Assembly: GCA_000473305.1 (NCBI GenBank)
Contig: CP006772.1
Coordinates: 930,001-994,000, forward strand
DNA length: 64,000 nt
Origin: Bacteroidales bacterium CF
GTDB lineage: Bacteria > Bacteroidota > Bacteroidia > Bacteroidales > UBA932
Direction of reading: 5' to 3'
Below are positions 28,409-36,793 of this stretch, piece after piece (the first letter of the stretch is position 1; the number at the start of each line of letters is the position of its first letter). Under the pieces are notes generated by a model that was not told the DNA's origin, did not search any database, and saw nothing but the letters and a program-made list of their open reading frames with translations. Position numbers and translations under genes: made by a program.

Positions 28409-29455
28409 TTACTTGCTTGTCAATTTTGAAAAGTATATTGCAAATGACCTATATAAGAAGTGTGTCCATTTTCCGAAAGGAACTATTATCAGAGCCCATT
28501 GAGCCAGTACTGTCAGATGGATCATATAAATCCAGAAAGAATCCTTTAAAATGTCGGTATCAATTGCTACCCTGACAATAAAGGCTGTCAGGCCCATCAA
28601 AAGAAGCCATATTACAAAGAGCCAGTCTGAAGGGCGTGAGTGCCTGCTTATCTCCCTGCTCTTTTTGATCCTTCCGGCGACAAAATCAGTTGTGACTATA
28701 AAGACTATCGCACTGACAATATAACCTCCAATAATGACCGGGAGGCTTGATGTTCCGAACCAGTCCAGAAAGACTGTGGTAAAGAGAAGGGTAAGGTAGC
28801 CAATGACAAGTATGAAATGCTCAAACCATCTTTTCTGATTGTCATCACATCCAAGAGCCCGTTTTTGGGTAAACATATGTATGAACAGCTCTTTCAATGC
28901 AACAATATAGGATTTTATCGGAACTTTAAATCCGGGTTTTATAATAGTAAAATACCACATCCTTATAAGATTCGGCAGCAAAATGACGGCAAAAACACCT
29001 GATATGGCAGCCATCTCGAAGTAATGGCCGTACTTCAAGATAGCTTCAGTGTCAAAATTCATGAAGACGGCAAACAATATCACTCCGGCAGCTACTGCAA
29101 TAAGCGCTGCAATTGTGGCTTTCAATGAGGTGAAAAGCAAACCTGATATTCCTGTCCAGTCATATTGTGCTGTAAGCCACCTGCGCAGAGACATCATCAA
29201 TTCCCCCGGGTTTGCACTCCTTGGACAGTTGGTTGAACACTCACCGCAATAATAGCACAGCCAAGGCTTGAGAGAGGATAAAATCTCCTCCTGGTTGCCG
29301 GTTACACTATATCTTACCATCTCTCTGGGGAACTCTTCACCTTTCCTTGCAAGTGAGCAGACAGATGTACATGTACCGCAATTGTAGCATGCATCATAGT
29401 CAAATGCTCCGTATCTCTTGAGTCTCATTCCGAATTTAGGGTCTATCCTGGTCAT
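28409..29455 (-). CDS. Membrane HdrC/QmoC-like iron-sulfur protein
   Basis: A 348-residue fusion. Residues 20-80 hold two [4Fe-4S] motifs of the HdrC type: C23-x2-C26-x2-C29-x3-C33 and C67-x2-C70-x2-C73-x3-C77-P. From about residue 100 there are five to six membrane helices resembling the cytochrome-b/NarI-type anchor of QmoC and HdrE. QmoC has the same HdrC-HdrE fusion and passes electrons between menaquinone and soluble HdrA-like partners. It is last in the sulfur/Hdr operon, with ATGA overlap to the small winged-helix gene. Heme-ligand histidines are few, so heme content is uncertain. Confidence 0.75.
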   Translation of the reverse strand: MTRIDPKFGMRLKRYGAFDYDACYNCGTCTSVCSLARKGEEFPREMVRYSVTGNQEEILSSLKPWLCYYCGECSTNCPRSANPGELMMSLRRWLTAQYDWTGISGLLFTSLKATIAALIAVAAGVILFAVFMNFDTEAILKYGHYFEMAAISGVFAVILLPNLIRMWYFTIIKPGFKVPIKSYIVALKELFIHMFTQKRALGCDDNQKRWFEHFILVIGYLTLLFTTVFLDWFGTSSLPVIIGGYIVSAIVFIVTTDFVAGRIKKSREISRHSRPSDWLFVIWLLLMGLTAFIVRVAIDTDILKDSFWIYMIHLTVLAQWALIIVPFGKWTHFLYRSFAIYFSKLTSK

Positions 29456-29733
29456 TGCCTCTTAATTTTGTAGTTATAATATTCATCCATGTCATCTATG
29501 CTCCCTGTCTCCACAAATCCAAACTTGACAAGTGAGAGAAGATAGTACACAACCTCTTCTTTAGGCATCCCTGTACGTTCACATAGCTGTGATACTGTAA
29601 GGTCTTCCTTTTCAAGCTCTTGGAGAATAGATCGTTTTATCCTGTTGAACTCTTTCAGGTTATTCTTGACCGCATCTGATACTTTCCACTTCTCTCTGCG
29701 GATTTTTACTGTTTCTCTTGTTGTCTTTTCCAT
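29452..29733 (-). CDS. Small winged-helix protein inside the Hdr-like operon
   Basis: A 93-residue protein starting at ATG 29733 (MEKTTRETVK); a TTG at 29748 is possible. The centre (RSILQELEKEDLTVSQLCERTGMPKEEVVYYLLSLVKFGFVE, in two halves around residues 35-75) has the helix-turn-helix and wing spacing of MarR/ArsR-like domains. It is sandwiched between the two membrane/flavoprotein genes with overlaps, so it is coexpressed with the complex. It may be a local regulator, or a structural accessory that has borrowed a winged-helix fold. No cysteine is present. Confidence 0.6.
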   Translation of the reverse strand: MEKTTRETVKIRREKWKVSDAVKNNLKEFNRIKRSILQELEKEDLTVSQLCERTGMPKEEVVYYLLSLVKFGFVETGSIDDMDEYYNYKIKRQ

Positions 29734-29737
29734 ATTA

Positions 29738-31468
29738 TCAGTTTGCAAGTATCTCTATCATGCTTTCTATCTCTTTATTTGTAAATGATGTCAGTTCAAT
29801 AGAATCCGACTCGCAGACAGGAAGGCACATTCCGCACCCTTTACAGGTTGTCTTATTTATCACAGCGACGGTTTTTCCACCAATATCATTTTTGCTGATT
29901 GCATTGTAAGGACATGCTTCACTGCACGCCCCGCACCATTCGCAAGTGTTTGCATCCGTATATGCAACTATTGGCGAAAGTTCAAGCTCTCCTTTACTGA
30001 CAAATGAGTGGGTCTTGACAGCAGCGGATAAGGCAGAGTTCACCGATTCCATAACACCCTTAGGCCCTTGACAGGTTCCGGCAATTGTGATGCCGTCTAT
30101 CACTGTCTCAACAGGACGGAGTTTCATGTGAATCTCATTGAAGAAGTTGTCACGTCCTCTAGGAAGCTTTAGAAGCGAACCCACGGATTTGTCGCTGTCC
30201 GGAACCATTCCTGTGACAAGGACAACCAGATCAACCGCTGCCTCTACCTCCTTTTTAGAAGAGAGAATATCCTTAACCTTTACTAAAGTTTGTCCCTTTT
30301 CAGAATATACTACAGGCTCTTCTTTGTCAGGAAATTGAATGAAAATATCTCCGGAGCGGCTTGCTTCGGCATATTTCAGCTCCTGTGCCCCATATGTCCT
30401 TACCCCTTTGGTGAAGTGGTAGACCTGTATATCGCTGAACTGCTCCTTTATATCCAACGAACTTTGCATAGCGGCAGAGCAGCAATATCTTGAACAGTAC
30501 TTGTTTTCACCTTTTACCTGACGGCTTCCGACGCAATAGATAAAAGCGATGTCGCTGACTTTTCTGTTTTTGAATATGAGGTTTTTCCCCTCTTTCCCGT
30601 TTTTCAGCAATTCTCTGAATTCCGGGAGGGTTATAACATTATCAATCTCCTTGTACCCGTACTCTCCCACGTTGGGATTGTATGATTCGAATCCGGTTGC
30701 AACAAGTATTGATCCGACATTGATCTCCTTTTCTGAATCCGGAGAACTTTCGCCGCTCTTGGTTTCCTGCAGCTTAATCTTGAAATCGCCTATATTTCCG
30801 CTACACTCTTTTATTTTTGTATTTGTCAGAAGGGTGATTTTTTCGTCATTTTTTACCTCGGCATTCAACCTCTCGACCATATCTCCTCCCTTTACATTAC
30901 CGGGAAAAATTTTCCCGAGAGATGCAAGCTTTCCTCCAATCTCACCCTCTCTTTCAATCAGGTATACTGTGTCGCCCATATTTGAAAGCGCTATGGATGC
31001 CTTGATTCCTGCTACTCCGGCACCTATGACGGCCACGGACTTCTGAGATTTGATTCTGGTAGGTTCGAGTGACTTTGCGAATCTTGCCTTGGCAATTGCA
31101 GCCTTTACAAGGTGAATTGCCTTCTCTGTAGCCCCTTGCTTGTTGTCCGAGTGGGCCCATGAGGCCTGTTCTCGGATATTGGCATGAACATAGTTGTATT
31201 TGTTCAGCCCCGCTCTTTCGCTTACTGAGCGGAAAGTTGTAAGGTGCAGTTTCGGTGAACATGAAGCCACAACGATTCCACTGAGGTTATTCTCCTTAAT
31301 GTCGGCTTCCATATCTTTCTGATTTGAGTCTCCGCAAGCGAACATAGTGGTTCTGGCAAGCAGGACACAATCCTCGTCCTTGATTGCCTCTTTAACCTTT
31401 TCGATATCTACGTAATCAGATATATTGCCTCCGCAGGCACAAATATAGACTCCTAGTTTCTTATCCAT
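29738..31468 (-). CDS. HdrA/QmoB-like FAD iron-sulfur protein
   Basis: A 576-residue HdrA-like flavoprotein. It opens with the HdrA N-terminal signature VYICACGGNISDYVDIEKV. The FAD-binding Rossmann motif VIGAGVAGIKASIAL lies at about 148-162. The middle has the cysteine-rich YCVGSRQ and YCSRYCCSAA segments. Two ferredoxin [4Fe-4S] motifs close the protein (CEWCGACSEACP from 509 and CKGCGMCLPVC from 542). HdrA proteins pass and sometimes bifurcate electrons among flavin and clusters. In Qmo complexes two HdrA-like chains cooperate. Here it is 12 bp after the QmoA-like gene. The physiological donor is not known. Confidence 0.82.
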   Translation of the reverse strand: MDKKLGVYICACGGNISDYVDIEKVKEAIKDEDCVLLARTTMFACGDSNQKDMEADIKENNLSGIVVASCSPKLHLTTFRSVSERAGLNKYNYVHANIREQASWAHSDNKQGATEKAIHLVKAAIAKARFAKSLEPTRIKSQKSVAVIGAGVAGIKASIALSNMGDTVYLIEREGEIGGKLASLGKIFPGNVKGGDMVERLNAEVKNDEKITLLTNTKIKECSGNIGDFKIKLQETKSGESSPDSEKEINVGSILVATGFESYNPNVGEYGYKEIDNVITLPEFRELLKNGKEGKNLIFKNRKVSDIAFIYCVGSRQVKGENKYCSRYCCSAAMQSSLDIKEQFSDIQVYHFTKGVRTYGAQELKYAEASRSGDIFIQFPDKEEPVVYSEKGQTLVKVKDILSSKKEVEAAVDLVVLVTGMVPDSDKSVGSLLKLPRGRDNFFNEIHMKLRPVETVIDGITIAGTCQGPKGVMESVNSALSAAVKTHSFVSKGELELSPIVAYTDANTCEWCGACSEACPYNAISKNDIGGKTVAVINKTTCKGCGMCLPVCESDSIELTSFTNKEIESMIEILAN

Positions 31469-31480
31469 TTTCTGTGTTAA

Positions 31481-32773
31481 TTACATGGTTAAATATGAAA
31501 GTGCCTCTGCCGCAGCCGAACCGGCTGACAATATTGAATCCGGAATATCCTTCGGACCGGAGGCTGTACCGGCAACAAAGATCCCGTCAATTGTGGTCCT
31601 GGCAGGGCTTAGAACAGGGTCTCCCTGAAGAATGAAATCCTGTTTATCCACATCAGGGCGAAGACCTTTGAACAGGAGAGGTGTCTCTTTATTTGCAAGG
31701 GCACCCACCGATAAAACCACAAGATCATGTTCTGCCTCTTTGATACGTCCGCTCTGTATATCCTCATATCTGAGTGTAAGACTTCCGTTTTCAAGTTCTG
31801 AAATCTTACCAATCTTTCCTTTAATGAATTTCACACCCATGCCTTTGGCCTGTTCATAGAACTCATCATAACCTTTGCCAAAAGCCCTTATATCGATATA
31901 ATATATGGTTATATCGGCCATAGGAAGTGCTCCCATGAGAAGCTGCGCCTGTTTAATCGAGTACATACAGCATATTTGTGAGCAAATCGGATTTCCGGCA
32001 GAGTCATCCCTTGAACCGGCGCATAGAACGTATGCAATTTTGTCCGGAACCTTTCCGTCACCGGGTCTTAGTATTGTGTTGAACGGCCGTGTAGGTGCAA
32101 GCTGTCTCTCCATCTGCATGGATGTAAGCACATTTTTGTAAAGTCCGGCACCGTACCTTGGTAAATTAGCCGGGTCATACAGCTTGAATCCGGTAGCAAT
32201 AATCGCGCTCCTGGCTTCAATTTCGTAAAACCTGTCCTCCTGTGTGAAATCAATGCAGTTTGACGGGCAAACCTTTTCACAAGCTCCGCATAGTGTGCAG
32301 TTCTCCATATCTATTGCTGCCACTTTCGGACTGGCAATACTGAATGGTATAAATGCAGCCTTTCTGCCTATCAGGTTAAACTGAAACTGATCTTTTGTAA
32401 TGACAGGACAAGCCTTTTCACACAGCTGGCAACCTGTACAATCCTCTGCGATAACATATCTCGGACGTCTTTTGACATAGGCCGAGAAATCGTGTTCCCC
32501 TCTCTTTTCAATATGCTCAACTTCGGTTTCTGTGAATATTGTAATTCCGGGATGCCTTGATATCTCTGACACTTTAGGAGTTGTGATACAGGCAGAGCAG
32601 TCGAGTGTTGGAAAGACTTTGCTTAGGAGAATCATCTTCCCTCCGATGGAGAGCTCTTTCTCTATTATTGCAACTTTGTACCCGTTATTTGCCAGGTTAA
32701 GTGCAGCCTCTCCTCCGGCAATTCCTCCACCTATGACAATGGCATCAAACTTAAGTTTTGTCCTGATTTCCAT
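31481..32773 (-). CDS. HdrA/QmoA-like FAD iron-sulfur protein
   Basis: A 430-residue flavoprotein starting at ATG 32773 (MEIRTKLKFDAIVIGGG); the longer frame overlaps the upstream gene and adds no family sequence. FAD-binding GGGIAGGEAAL is at 15-25. A CSAC at 59-62 and inserted ferredoxin clusters follow: C112-x2-C115-x2-C118-x3-C122 and C159-x2-C162-x2-C165-x3-C169. Later come LCAGSRDD and ICSQICC. Size and layout resemble QmoA more than methanogen HdrA. Its ATG lies 1 bp beyond the stop of the MvhD-like gene. Confidence 0.8.
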   Translation of the reverse strand: MEIRTKLKFDAIVIGGGIAGGEAALNLANNGYKVAIIEKELSIGGKMILLSKVFPTLDCSACITTPKVSEISRHPGITIFTETEVEHIEKRGEHDFSAYVKRRPRYVIAEDCTGCQLCEKACPVITKDQFQFNLIGRKAAFIPFSIASPKVAAIDMENCTLCGACEKVCPSNCIDFTQEDRFYEIEARSAIIATGFKLYDPANLPRYGAGLYKNVLTSMQMERQLAPTRPFNTILRPGDGKVPDKIAYVLCAGSRDDSAGNPICSQICCMYSIKQAQLLMGALPMADITIYYIDIRAFGKGYDEFYEQAKGMGVKFIKGKIGKISELENGSLTLRYEDIQSGRIKEAEHDLVVLSVGALANKETPLLFKGLRPDVDKQDFILQGDPVLSPARTTIDGIFVAGTASGPKDIPDSILSAGSAAAEALSYLTM

Positions 32774-32774
32774 T

Positions 32775-33170
32775 TCAACTGTTTTTTGATTTGAGCAGAT
32801 ATTCATTAAAACTTCTAATCTGCTTGACAAATGATTCACTACATACAGAGCATAGAGCTGCCATCTTCAATCTGGCAGGATCAATTCCCCTCTCTTTCAT
32901 TATATTGTGTGTCTTGCCCACAATGGCCCCTGTCTTTTCTGTGCAGGTTTCGCCATAAGAGCAATCACTCCCGTCAGCGGCGATAAAAACTCCGTCAAAC
33001 CCATTTTCCAGGGCTTTTAAAATCCACCTCGGTTTCACACCGGACGAGCATGGAATAGCAATAGTGTATACCTGCGGAGGGTAGTGAAGCTTGAGCAATC
33101 CTGCCATGTCAATGGCAGGATCAGAAATTTTTTCTGTAGAGAAAACGAGAATCTTTGCTTGGCTGACCAT
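32775..33170 (-). CDS. MvhD-like (hydrogenase iron-sulfur subunit) protein
   Basis: A 131-residue protein of the MvhD/FrhD family, the small iron-sulfur subunit that links HdrA to an electron donor. Family sequence IPCSSGVKPRWILKALENGFDGVFIA is followed by DGSDCSYGETC. Cysteines are at 41, 70, 76, 107 and 110, enough for a [2Fe-2S] or similar centre. In QmoB this domain is fused to HdrA; here it is separate. There is no hydrogenase in the window, so its partner is likely the HdrA-like chain. Confidence 0.8.
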   Translation of the reverse strand: MVSQAKILVFSTEKISDPAIDMAGLLKLHYPPQVYTIAIPCSSGVKPRWILKALENGFDGVFIAADGSDCSYGETCTEKTGAIVGKTHNIMKERGIDPARLKMAALCSVCSESFVKQIRSFNEYLLKSKNS

Positions 33171-33181
33171 CAGATAACTTT

Positions 33182-33436
33182 TTATTCGTTCTTTTTCATA
33201 TAAATCTTGTAATAGCCATTCTCCTCAACTGTTCCCAGATAGTCGTGGCCCTGCTTTGAACACCATTTAGGTATATCCACCTTGGTACCCTCATCGGCTG
33301 AGAGGATCTCCATGATATCTCCGTCCTCAATAGTTCCGATAGCTTTCTTTGCTTCCAATAGCGGTCCCGGGCAAGCTGTACCCCTTGCATCTACACTTTT
33401 AGCTACATTTAGAGCCTTTAATTCTTCCTGTGTCAT
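33182..33436 (-). CDS. TusA-family sulfur carrier
   Basis: An 84-residue protein of the TusA/SirA family. The defining CPGP is at C22-P25 (GTACPGPLLEAKKAI), with the catalytic Cys as the persulfide carrier. The IEDGDIMEILSADEGTKVDIPKW segment gives the family beta-alpha fold. TusA proteins relay sulfane sulfur for tRNA thiolation, molybdenum cofactor or dissimilatory sulfur metabolism. Location next to DsrE2 and Hdr-like genes favours the last. Confidence 0.9.
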   Translation of the reverse strand: MTQEELKALNVAKSVDARGTACPGPLLEAKKAIGTIEDGDIMEILSADEGTKVDIPKWCSKQGHDYLGTVEENGYYKIYMKKNE

Positions 33437-33469
33437 AATAAAATGTTTTTTATAAATTCTTTAATTGTT

Positions 33470-34036
33470 TTAGACAAATAACTGAGCGGCACTTTCTCCT
33501 GCATCTGTAACGAATGTTGCAGCACCTGCATAGGTTAGGTGAGGGTAATCAATCATCTCCTCTTTTTTGAAACCCATAAGCCCCATTGACATCTCACACA
33601 CAATAATCTCAATTCCGAGCTCCCCGGCGGTCTTGAACATATCTTCAAGTGAGAGTACATTGTTCTTGCGCATCAGATACTTTATCATAACAGGCCCCAT
33701 TCCTCCCATATTCATTTTTGACAGGCCAAGCTTATTTTTGCCTTTAGGCAACATAAATCCGAACATCTTCGATATGAAATCCTTCCCTTTAGGGTGTTTT
33801 TTGGGATCACGAAGAGCTGATAAAGCCCAAAACGAGAAAAATATCTTCACTTTTGTATCCATAGCCGCAGCTGCCAGAGAAATAATCATTGTGGCGAGAA
33901 CCTTGTCGAGATCTCCTGATACGCATGCGATGGAGAGTTGGTCTTTCCTGTTATTCTCCAATTTTGTGATTTTCTTCTGCAGTTTATCAATTTGTTGTTG
34001 TAACTGCTCAATTGTTTTTACGGTATTCTCTTCCAT
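33470..34036 (-). CDS. DsrE2-family sulfur-transfer protein
   Basis: A 188-residue DsrE/DsrF-fold protein of the DsrE2 type. An N-terminal coiled coil (IEQLQQQIDKLQKKITKLE) precedes the domain. IACVSGDLDKVLA with C38 begins the fold. The hallmark VCEMSMGLMGFKKEEMID carries the presumed persulfide Cys at C147. The end YAGAATFVTDAGESAAQLFV is also family-like. DsrE2 proteins are thought to exchange sulfur with TusA. This is the first gene of the operon, divergent from the Crp/Fnr regulator. A near-consensus -7 (TTACTTTG, 34051-34058) lies just upstream on the minus strand. Confidence 0.87.
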   Translation of the reverse strand: MEENTVKTIEQLQQQIDKLQKKITKLENNRKDQLSIACVSGDLDKVLATMIISLAAAAMDTKVKIFFSFWALSALRDPKKHPKGKDFISKMFGFMLPKGKNKLGLSKMNMGGMGPVMIKYLMRKNNVLSLEDMFKTAGELGIEIIVCEMSMGLMGFKKEEMIDYPHLTYAGAATFVTDAGESAAQLFV

Positions 34037-34112
34037 TGTCTCTTTTTTTGCAAAGTAACCCCATTTTTAAACCCATATTGCAGTAAGAAACATGATGTCG
34101 ATTGACACGAAA

Positions 34113-34128
34113 TGTGATTTATATCACA
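34113..34128. promoter_or_regulatory. CRP-type operator between dsrE2 and the Crp/Fnr gene
   Basis: TGTGA-TTTATA-TCACA, a perfect match to the classical CRP half-sites with a 6-bp spacer. Its centre is about 30 bp upstream of the expected regulator start point, overlapping the -33 region, and about 75 bp upstream of the expected dsrE2 start. Position suggests autorepression of the regulator and possible activation of the sulfur operon. Confidence 0.7.
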
Positions 34129-34136
34129 AATTTATA

Positions 34137-34144
34137 TATATTTG
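34137..34144 (+). promoter_or_regulatory. -7 element of the Crp/Fnr gene
   Basis: TATATTTG, full TAnnTTTG match, ending 19 bp before the ATG at 34164. No TTG at -33; that position is occupied by the TGTGA-N6-TCACA palindrome. Confidence 0.55.
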
Positions 34145-34163
34145 CATTAGAAATAAATTTCTT

Positions 34164-34844
34164 ATGGAAAATAAATGCAATCTGTGCAAATACAAATCCA
34201 TTGCAGAGACTAAACTGACAGAGGAGGAGTTAGGCGAACTCTCTTGTAACTGTCTTACCGTCAGCTTTAAAAAAGGTGACTCGATAATCAGACAGGGTAC
34301 ATACTCTACAAATGTCGCATATCTTAAGAGTGGTCTGGCTAAGATTCACATTGAGGGGCCATATCATGTTCAGGTTGTGAGAATAGTTAAACCCTCCAAT
34401 TATCTGGGTTTGCCCACAACATTCGGAGACAAGGTCAATCAATACTCTGTCACGGCTGTGGAAAACTCCGAGGTATGCTTTATTGACATTACCTATTTCA
34501 GAAAGATGCTGACCCTCAATCATGATTTCAGCAACCAGATAATAGTTGAGCTTTGCAAGGGCGAGATTGAATCATACCAGAAGTGTGTCAACCGTACACA
34601 GAAGCAGGTGAGGGGCAAGGTTGCGGATGTCCTGCTGGATTTCTCTGACAACATATATCATTCTGACAAATTTGTCTTCCAGATTAACCAGGAGGATCTC
34701 GGAAATCTTGTTGATGCCTCAAGAGAGAGTATCAGTCGTGTTCTTAATGACTTTGGCAGAGAGGGGCTGATCAAAATTTCCGGAAAAGAGGTGGAAATTC
34801 TCAATAAGAGTATGCTCCAGATGATAAGTAAGCATGGTTGGTGA
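34164..34844 (+). CDS. Crp/Fnr-family transcriptional regulator
   Basis: A 226-residue regulator, starting at the ATG at 34164 (MENKCNLCKY); a frame extension 24 codons upstream would cover the operator and promoter and is rejected. The N terminus has four cysteines at 5, 8, 28 and 30, in Fnr-like but not identical spacing, that could hold a redox-sensitive iron-sulfur centre. A cyclic-nucleotide-like sensory domain follows (FKKGDSIIRQGT). The C-terminal helix-turn-helix recognition helix reads SRESISRVL. Arg, Glu and the final Arg match the CRP contacts in SRETVGR, fitting the TGTGA half-sites nearby. It is divergent from the sulfur/Hdr operon and is its likely regulator. Confidence 0.85.
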   Translation: MENKCNLCKYKSIAETKLTEEELGELSCNCLTVSFKKGDSIIRQGTYSTNVAYLKSGLAKIHIEGPYHVQVVRIVKPSNYLGLPTTFGDKVNQYSVTAVENSEVCFIDITYFRKMLTLNHDFSNQIIVELCKGEIESYQKCVNRTQKQVRGKVADVLLDFSDNIYHSDKFVFQINQEDLGNLVDASRESISRVLNDFGREGLIKISGKEVEILNKSMLQMISKHGW

Positions 34845-34915
34845 CAACTATCAGTCAAACTTTTCACATTAGTGTCATTTTGTCTTATATCCCTTTTTGG
34901 CAGATTATTTGTGAC

Positions 34916-34923
34916 TATCTTTG
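34916..34923 (+). promoter_or_regulatory. Putative -7 element for grpE-dnaJ
   Basis: TATCTTTG, full match to TAnnTTTG, 33 bp before the grpE ATG. The upstream motif TTGTC-N13-TGGCA at 34880-34902 resembles that before dnaK. Confidence 0.5.
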
Positions 34924-34956
34924 CGTCGCAAAACGAATTAATTGAAATAATATATA

Positions 34957-35547
34957 ATGAAAGATCAGAAACAAGAGAGATGTCATGACGAGTCCGTGGC
35001 TCAGGAGAGTACCACAGCAGGTACTGAACAGGAACAAATTGTAAATGAGCCGCAAAACACTGAAGCCGGAGAAAAAATAGATGAACAGGCAACTGAGTCA
35101 AAAGAGAATCCGGAAGAGAAAATTGCAATGCTGAATGACAAATATCTGAGACTTGCAGCTGAATTTGACAATTATCGCCGCAGGACAGCCAAGGAGAGGC
35201 TTGATCTTGTGCTGACAGCCGCGGAAGATACCATAAAAGGATTACTCCCGGTTCTTGATGACTGTGAAAGAGCAATAGAGGTTCTTAAAAGTGCCGAAGG
35301 AGATCATAAAGCAGCCATTGAGGGTACGGAATTGATTTATAATAAACTCTATTCCTATCTGGAGTCAAAAGGGTTAAAGAAGATGGAGGTTAAAGGCAAG
35401 GAGTTGGATACAGACTTTCATGAAGCTGTTGCTCAATTCCCTGCACCTGATAAAAAGCACCGGAACAAGATTATTGACGTCGCTCAGCATGGTTATACAT
35501 TAAACGGGAAAGTAATAAGGTTTGCCAAGGTGGTAGTTGGCATTTAA
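34957..35547 (+). CDS. grpE: Nucleotide exchange factor GrpE
   Basis: A 196-residue DnaK cochaperone that releases ADP. An acidic, glutamine-rich low-complexity N terminus (about 1-55) is followed by the coiled-coil dimer region with [18 protein letters not shown]. The beta-domain ends with [21 protein letters not shown]. The dnaJ start follows 11 bp after the stop, and dnaK is 21 kb away on the opposite strand. Confidence 0.95.
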   Translation: MKDQKQERCHDESVAQESTTAGTEQEQIVNEPQNTEAGEKIDEQATESKENPEEKIAMLNDKYLRLAAEFDNYRRRTAKERLDLVLTAAEDTIKGLLPVLDDCERAIEVLKSAEGDHKAAIEGTELIYNKLYSYLESKGLKKMEVKGKELDTDFHEAVAQFPAPDKKHRNKIIDVAQHGYTLNGKVIRFAKVVVGI

Positions 35548-35557
35548 GATACTTAAG

Positions 35558-36724
35558 ATGGCAAAGAGAGATTATTATGAAGTGCTGGGTGTTACAAAAG
35601 GGGCATCGGCAGAAGAGATAAAAAAAGCATACAGGAAACTGGCACTCAAATATCATCCTGACAAAAATCCCGGAAACAAGGAAGCAGAAGAGAAATTTAA
35701 AGAGGCCGCGGAAGCCTATGATGTACTGAGCAATCCGGACAAGAAATCACGTTATGACCAGTTTGGTCATGCAGGTATGAGCGGTGCAGCCAGTGGCGGA
35801 GGTTTTAGTGGAGCAGGTTTCTCTATGGAGGATATTTTCAGCCAATTCGGCGATATTTTCGGTGGCCATTTCGGAGGCGGATTCGGAGGTTTCGGGGGAT
35901 TCGGAGGTAGCACCAGAGGAGGAAGACGTGTCAACAGAGGTTCTGACATAAGAATAAGAGTTAAACTTGATCTTAAGGAGATTGCCCACGGAACAGAAAA
36001 AAAGGTAAAAATCAACAAGCAGGTTGCCTGTCCGACATGTGACGGAAGGGGGGCAGCATCTGAAGCAGACATCCACACTTGTGAGACATGTCAGGGAACG
36101 GGGCAGGTTACCAGAGTGACTCAGACAATTCTCGGAACCATGCAGACAGCTTCAATTTGCCCTACATGTCACGGTGAGGGAAAAAGAGTTGTCAAACCTT
36201 GTCAAAAATGCGGAGGGGATGGTCTGGTAAAAGAGATGGAGGAGATATCCTTCAAGATTCCGGCCGGTGTAGCACAAGGAATGCAACTGACGGTTCAGGG
36301 AAAGGGAAATGCTGCAAAACAGGGTGGTATAAACGGAGATCTTCTGGTGGTTATAGAGGAGGAGGAGCATCCGGAACTTCAGAGAGACGGAAACGATTTG
36401 ATCTATTCTCTTTTTATATCTGTTCCTGATGCCATCTTAGGTTGTGATGCAGAGATTCCTTCTGTAGACGGTAAGCTCAGAATTAAAATAGAAGCCGGAA
36501 CACAGTCGGGTAAAATATTGAGACTTAGATCGAAAGGTTTGCCGGATGTAAACGGATATGGAAGTGGAGACCTTCTTGTCTATATTCAGGTTTGGACACC
36601 AAAGAAGGTAGACAGGCAAGAGAGGGAGGCGCTGGAGAAGATGAGGTCGTCAGACAATTTTAAACCTGCCCCGAATAAAGATGATAAAAATTTCTTCGAC
36701 CGAATGAAGAAGATGTTTTCTTAG
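35558..36724 (+). CDS. dnaJ: Chaperone DnaJ (Hsp40)
   Basis: A 388-residue class A J protein starting at ATG 35558 ([12 protein letters not shown]). It has the J domain with HPD in KYHPDKNPG, a Gly/Phe-rich stretch (about 75-125), a zinc-finger region of four CxxCxGxG repeats ([32 protein letters not shown]), and a C-terminal substrate-binding part. It stimulates DnaK ATPase. The TAG stop provides the first base of a 7-bp repeat array (36724-36793) that runs to the anmK start codon. Confidence 0.97.
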   Translation: MAKRDYYEVLGVTKGASAEEIKKAYRKLALKYHPDKNPGNKEAEEKFKEAAEAYDVLSNPDKKSRYDQFGHAGMSGAASGGGFSGAGFSMEDIFSQFGDIFGGHFGGGFGGFGGFGGSTRGGRRVNRGSDIRIRVKLDLKEIAHGTEKKVKINKQVACPTCDGRGAASEADIHTCETCQGTGQVTRVTQTILGTMQTASICPTCHGEGKRVVKPCQKCGGDGLVKEMEEISFKIPAGVAQGMQLTVQGKGNAAKQGGINGDLLVVIEEEEHPELQRDGNDLIYSLFISVPDAILGCDAEIPSVDGKLRIKIEAGTQSGKILRLRSKGLPDVNGYGSGDLLVYIQVWTPKKVDRQEREALEKMRSSDNFKPAPNKDDKNFFDRMKKMFS

Positions 36725-36793
36725 TGAAAAGTGATAAGTTATAAGTGAAGAGTTATAAGTGAAAAATTATAAGTGATAAGTGTAAAGTGATGG
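36724..36793 (+). repeat. Heptamer array (GTGANNA)n between dnaJ and anmK
   Basis: 70 bp divide into exactly 10 units of 7 bp: GTGAAAA, GTGATAA, GTTATAA, GTGAAGA, GTTATAA, GTGAAAA, ATTATAA, GTGATAA, GTGTAAA and GTGATGG. The G of the dnaJ TAG stop is base 1 of the first unit, and the ATG of anmK lies in the last. The consensus and orientation match the array at the dnaK stop. Confidence 0.9.

Noticed and set aside
30549-31046. 165-codon open frame on the plus strand
   Set aside because: Antisense to the QmoB-like gene, Ser/Pro/Phe-rich as shadow frames are, with no recognisable motif or promoter.
36724-36793. CRISPR array or minisatellite with spacers
   Set aside because: Units are 7 bp, contiguous and without unique spacers, and no cas gene is in the window.
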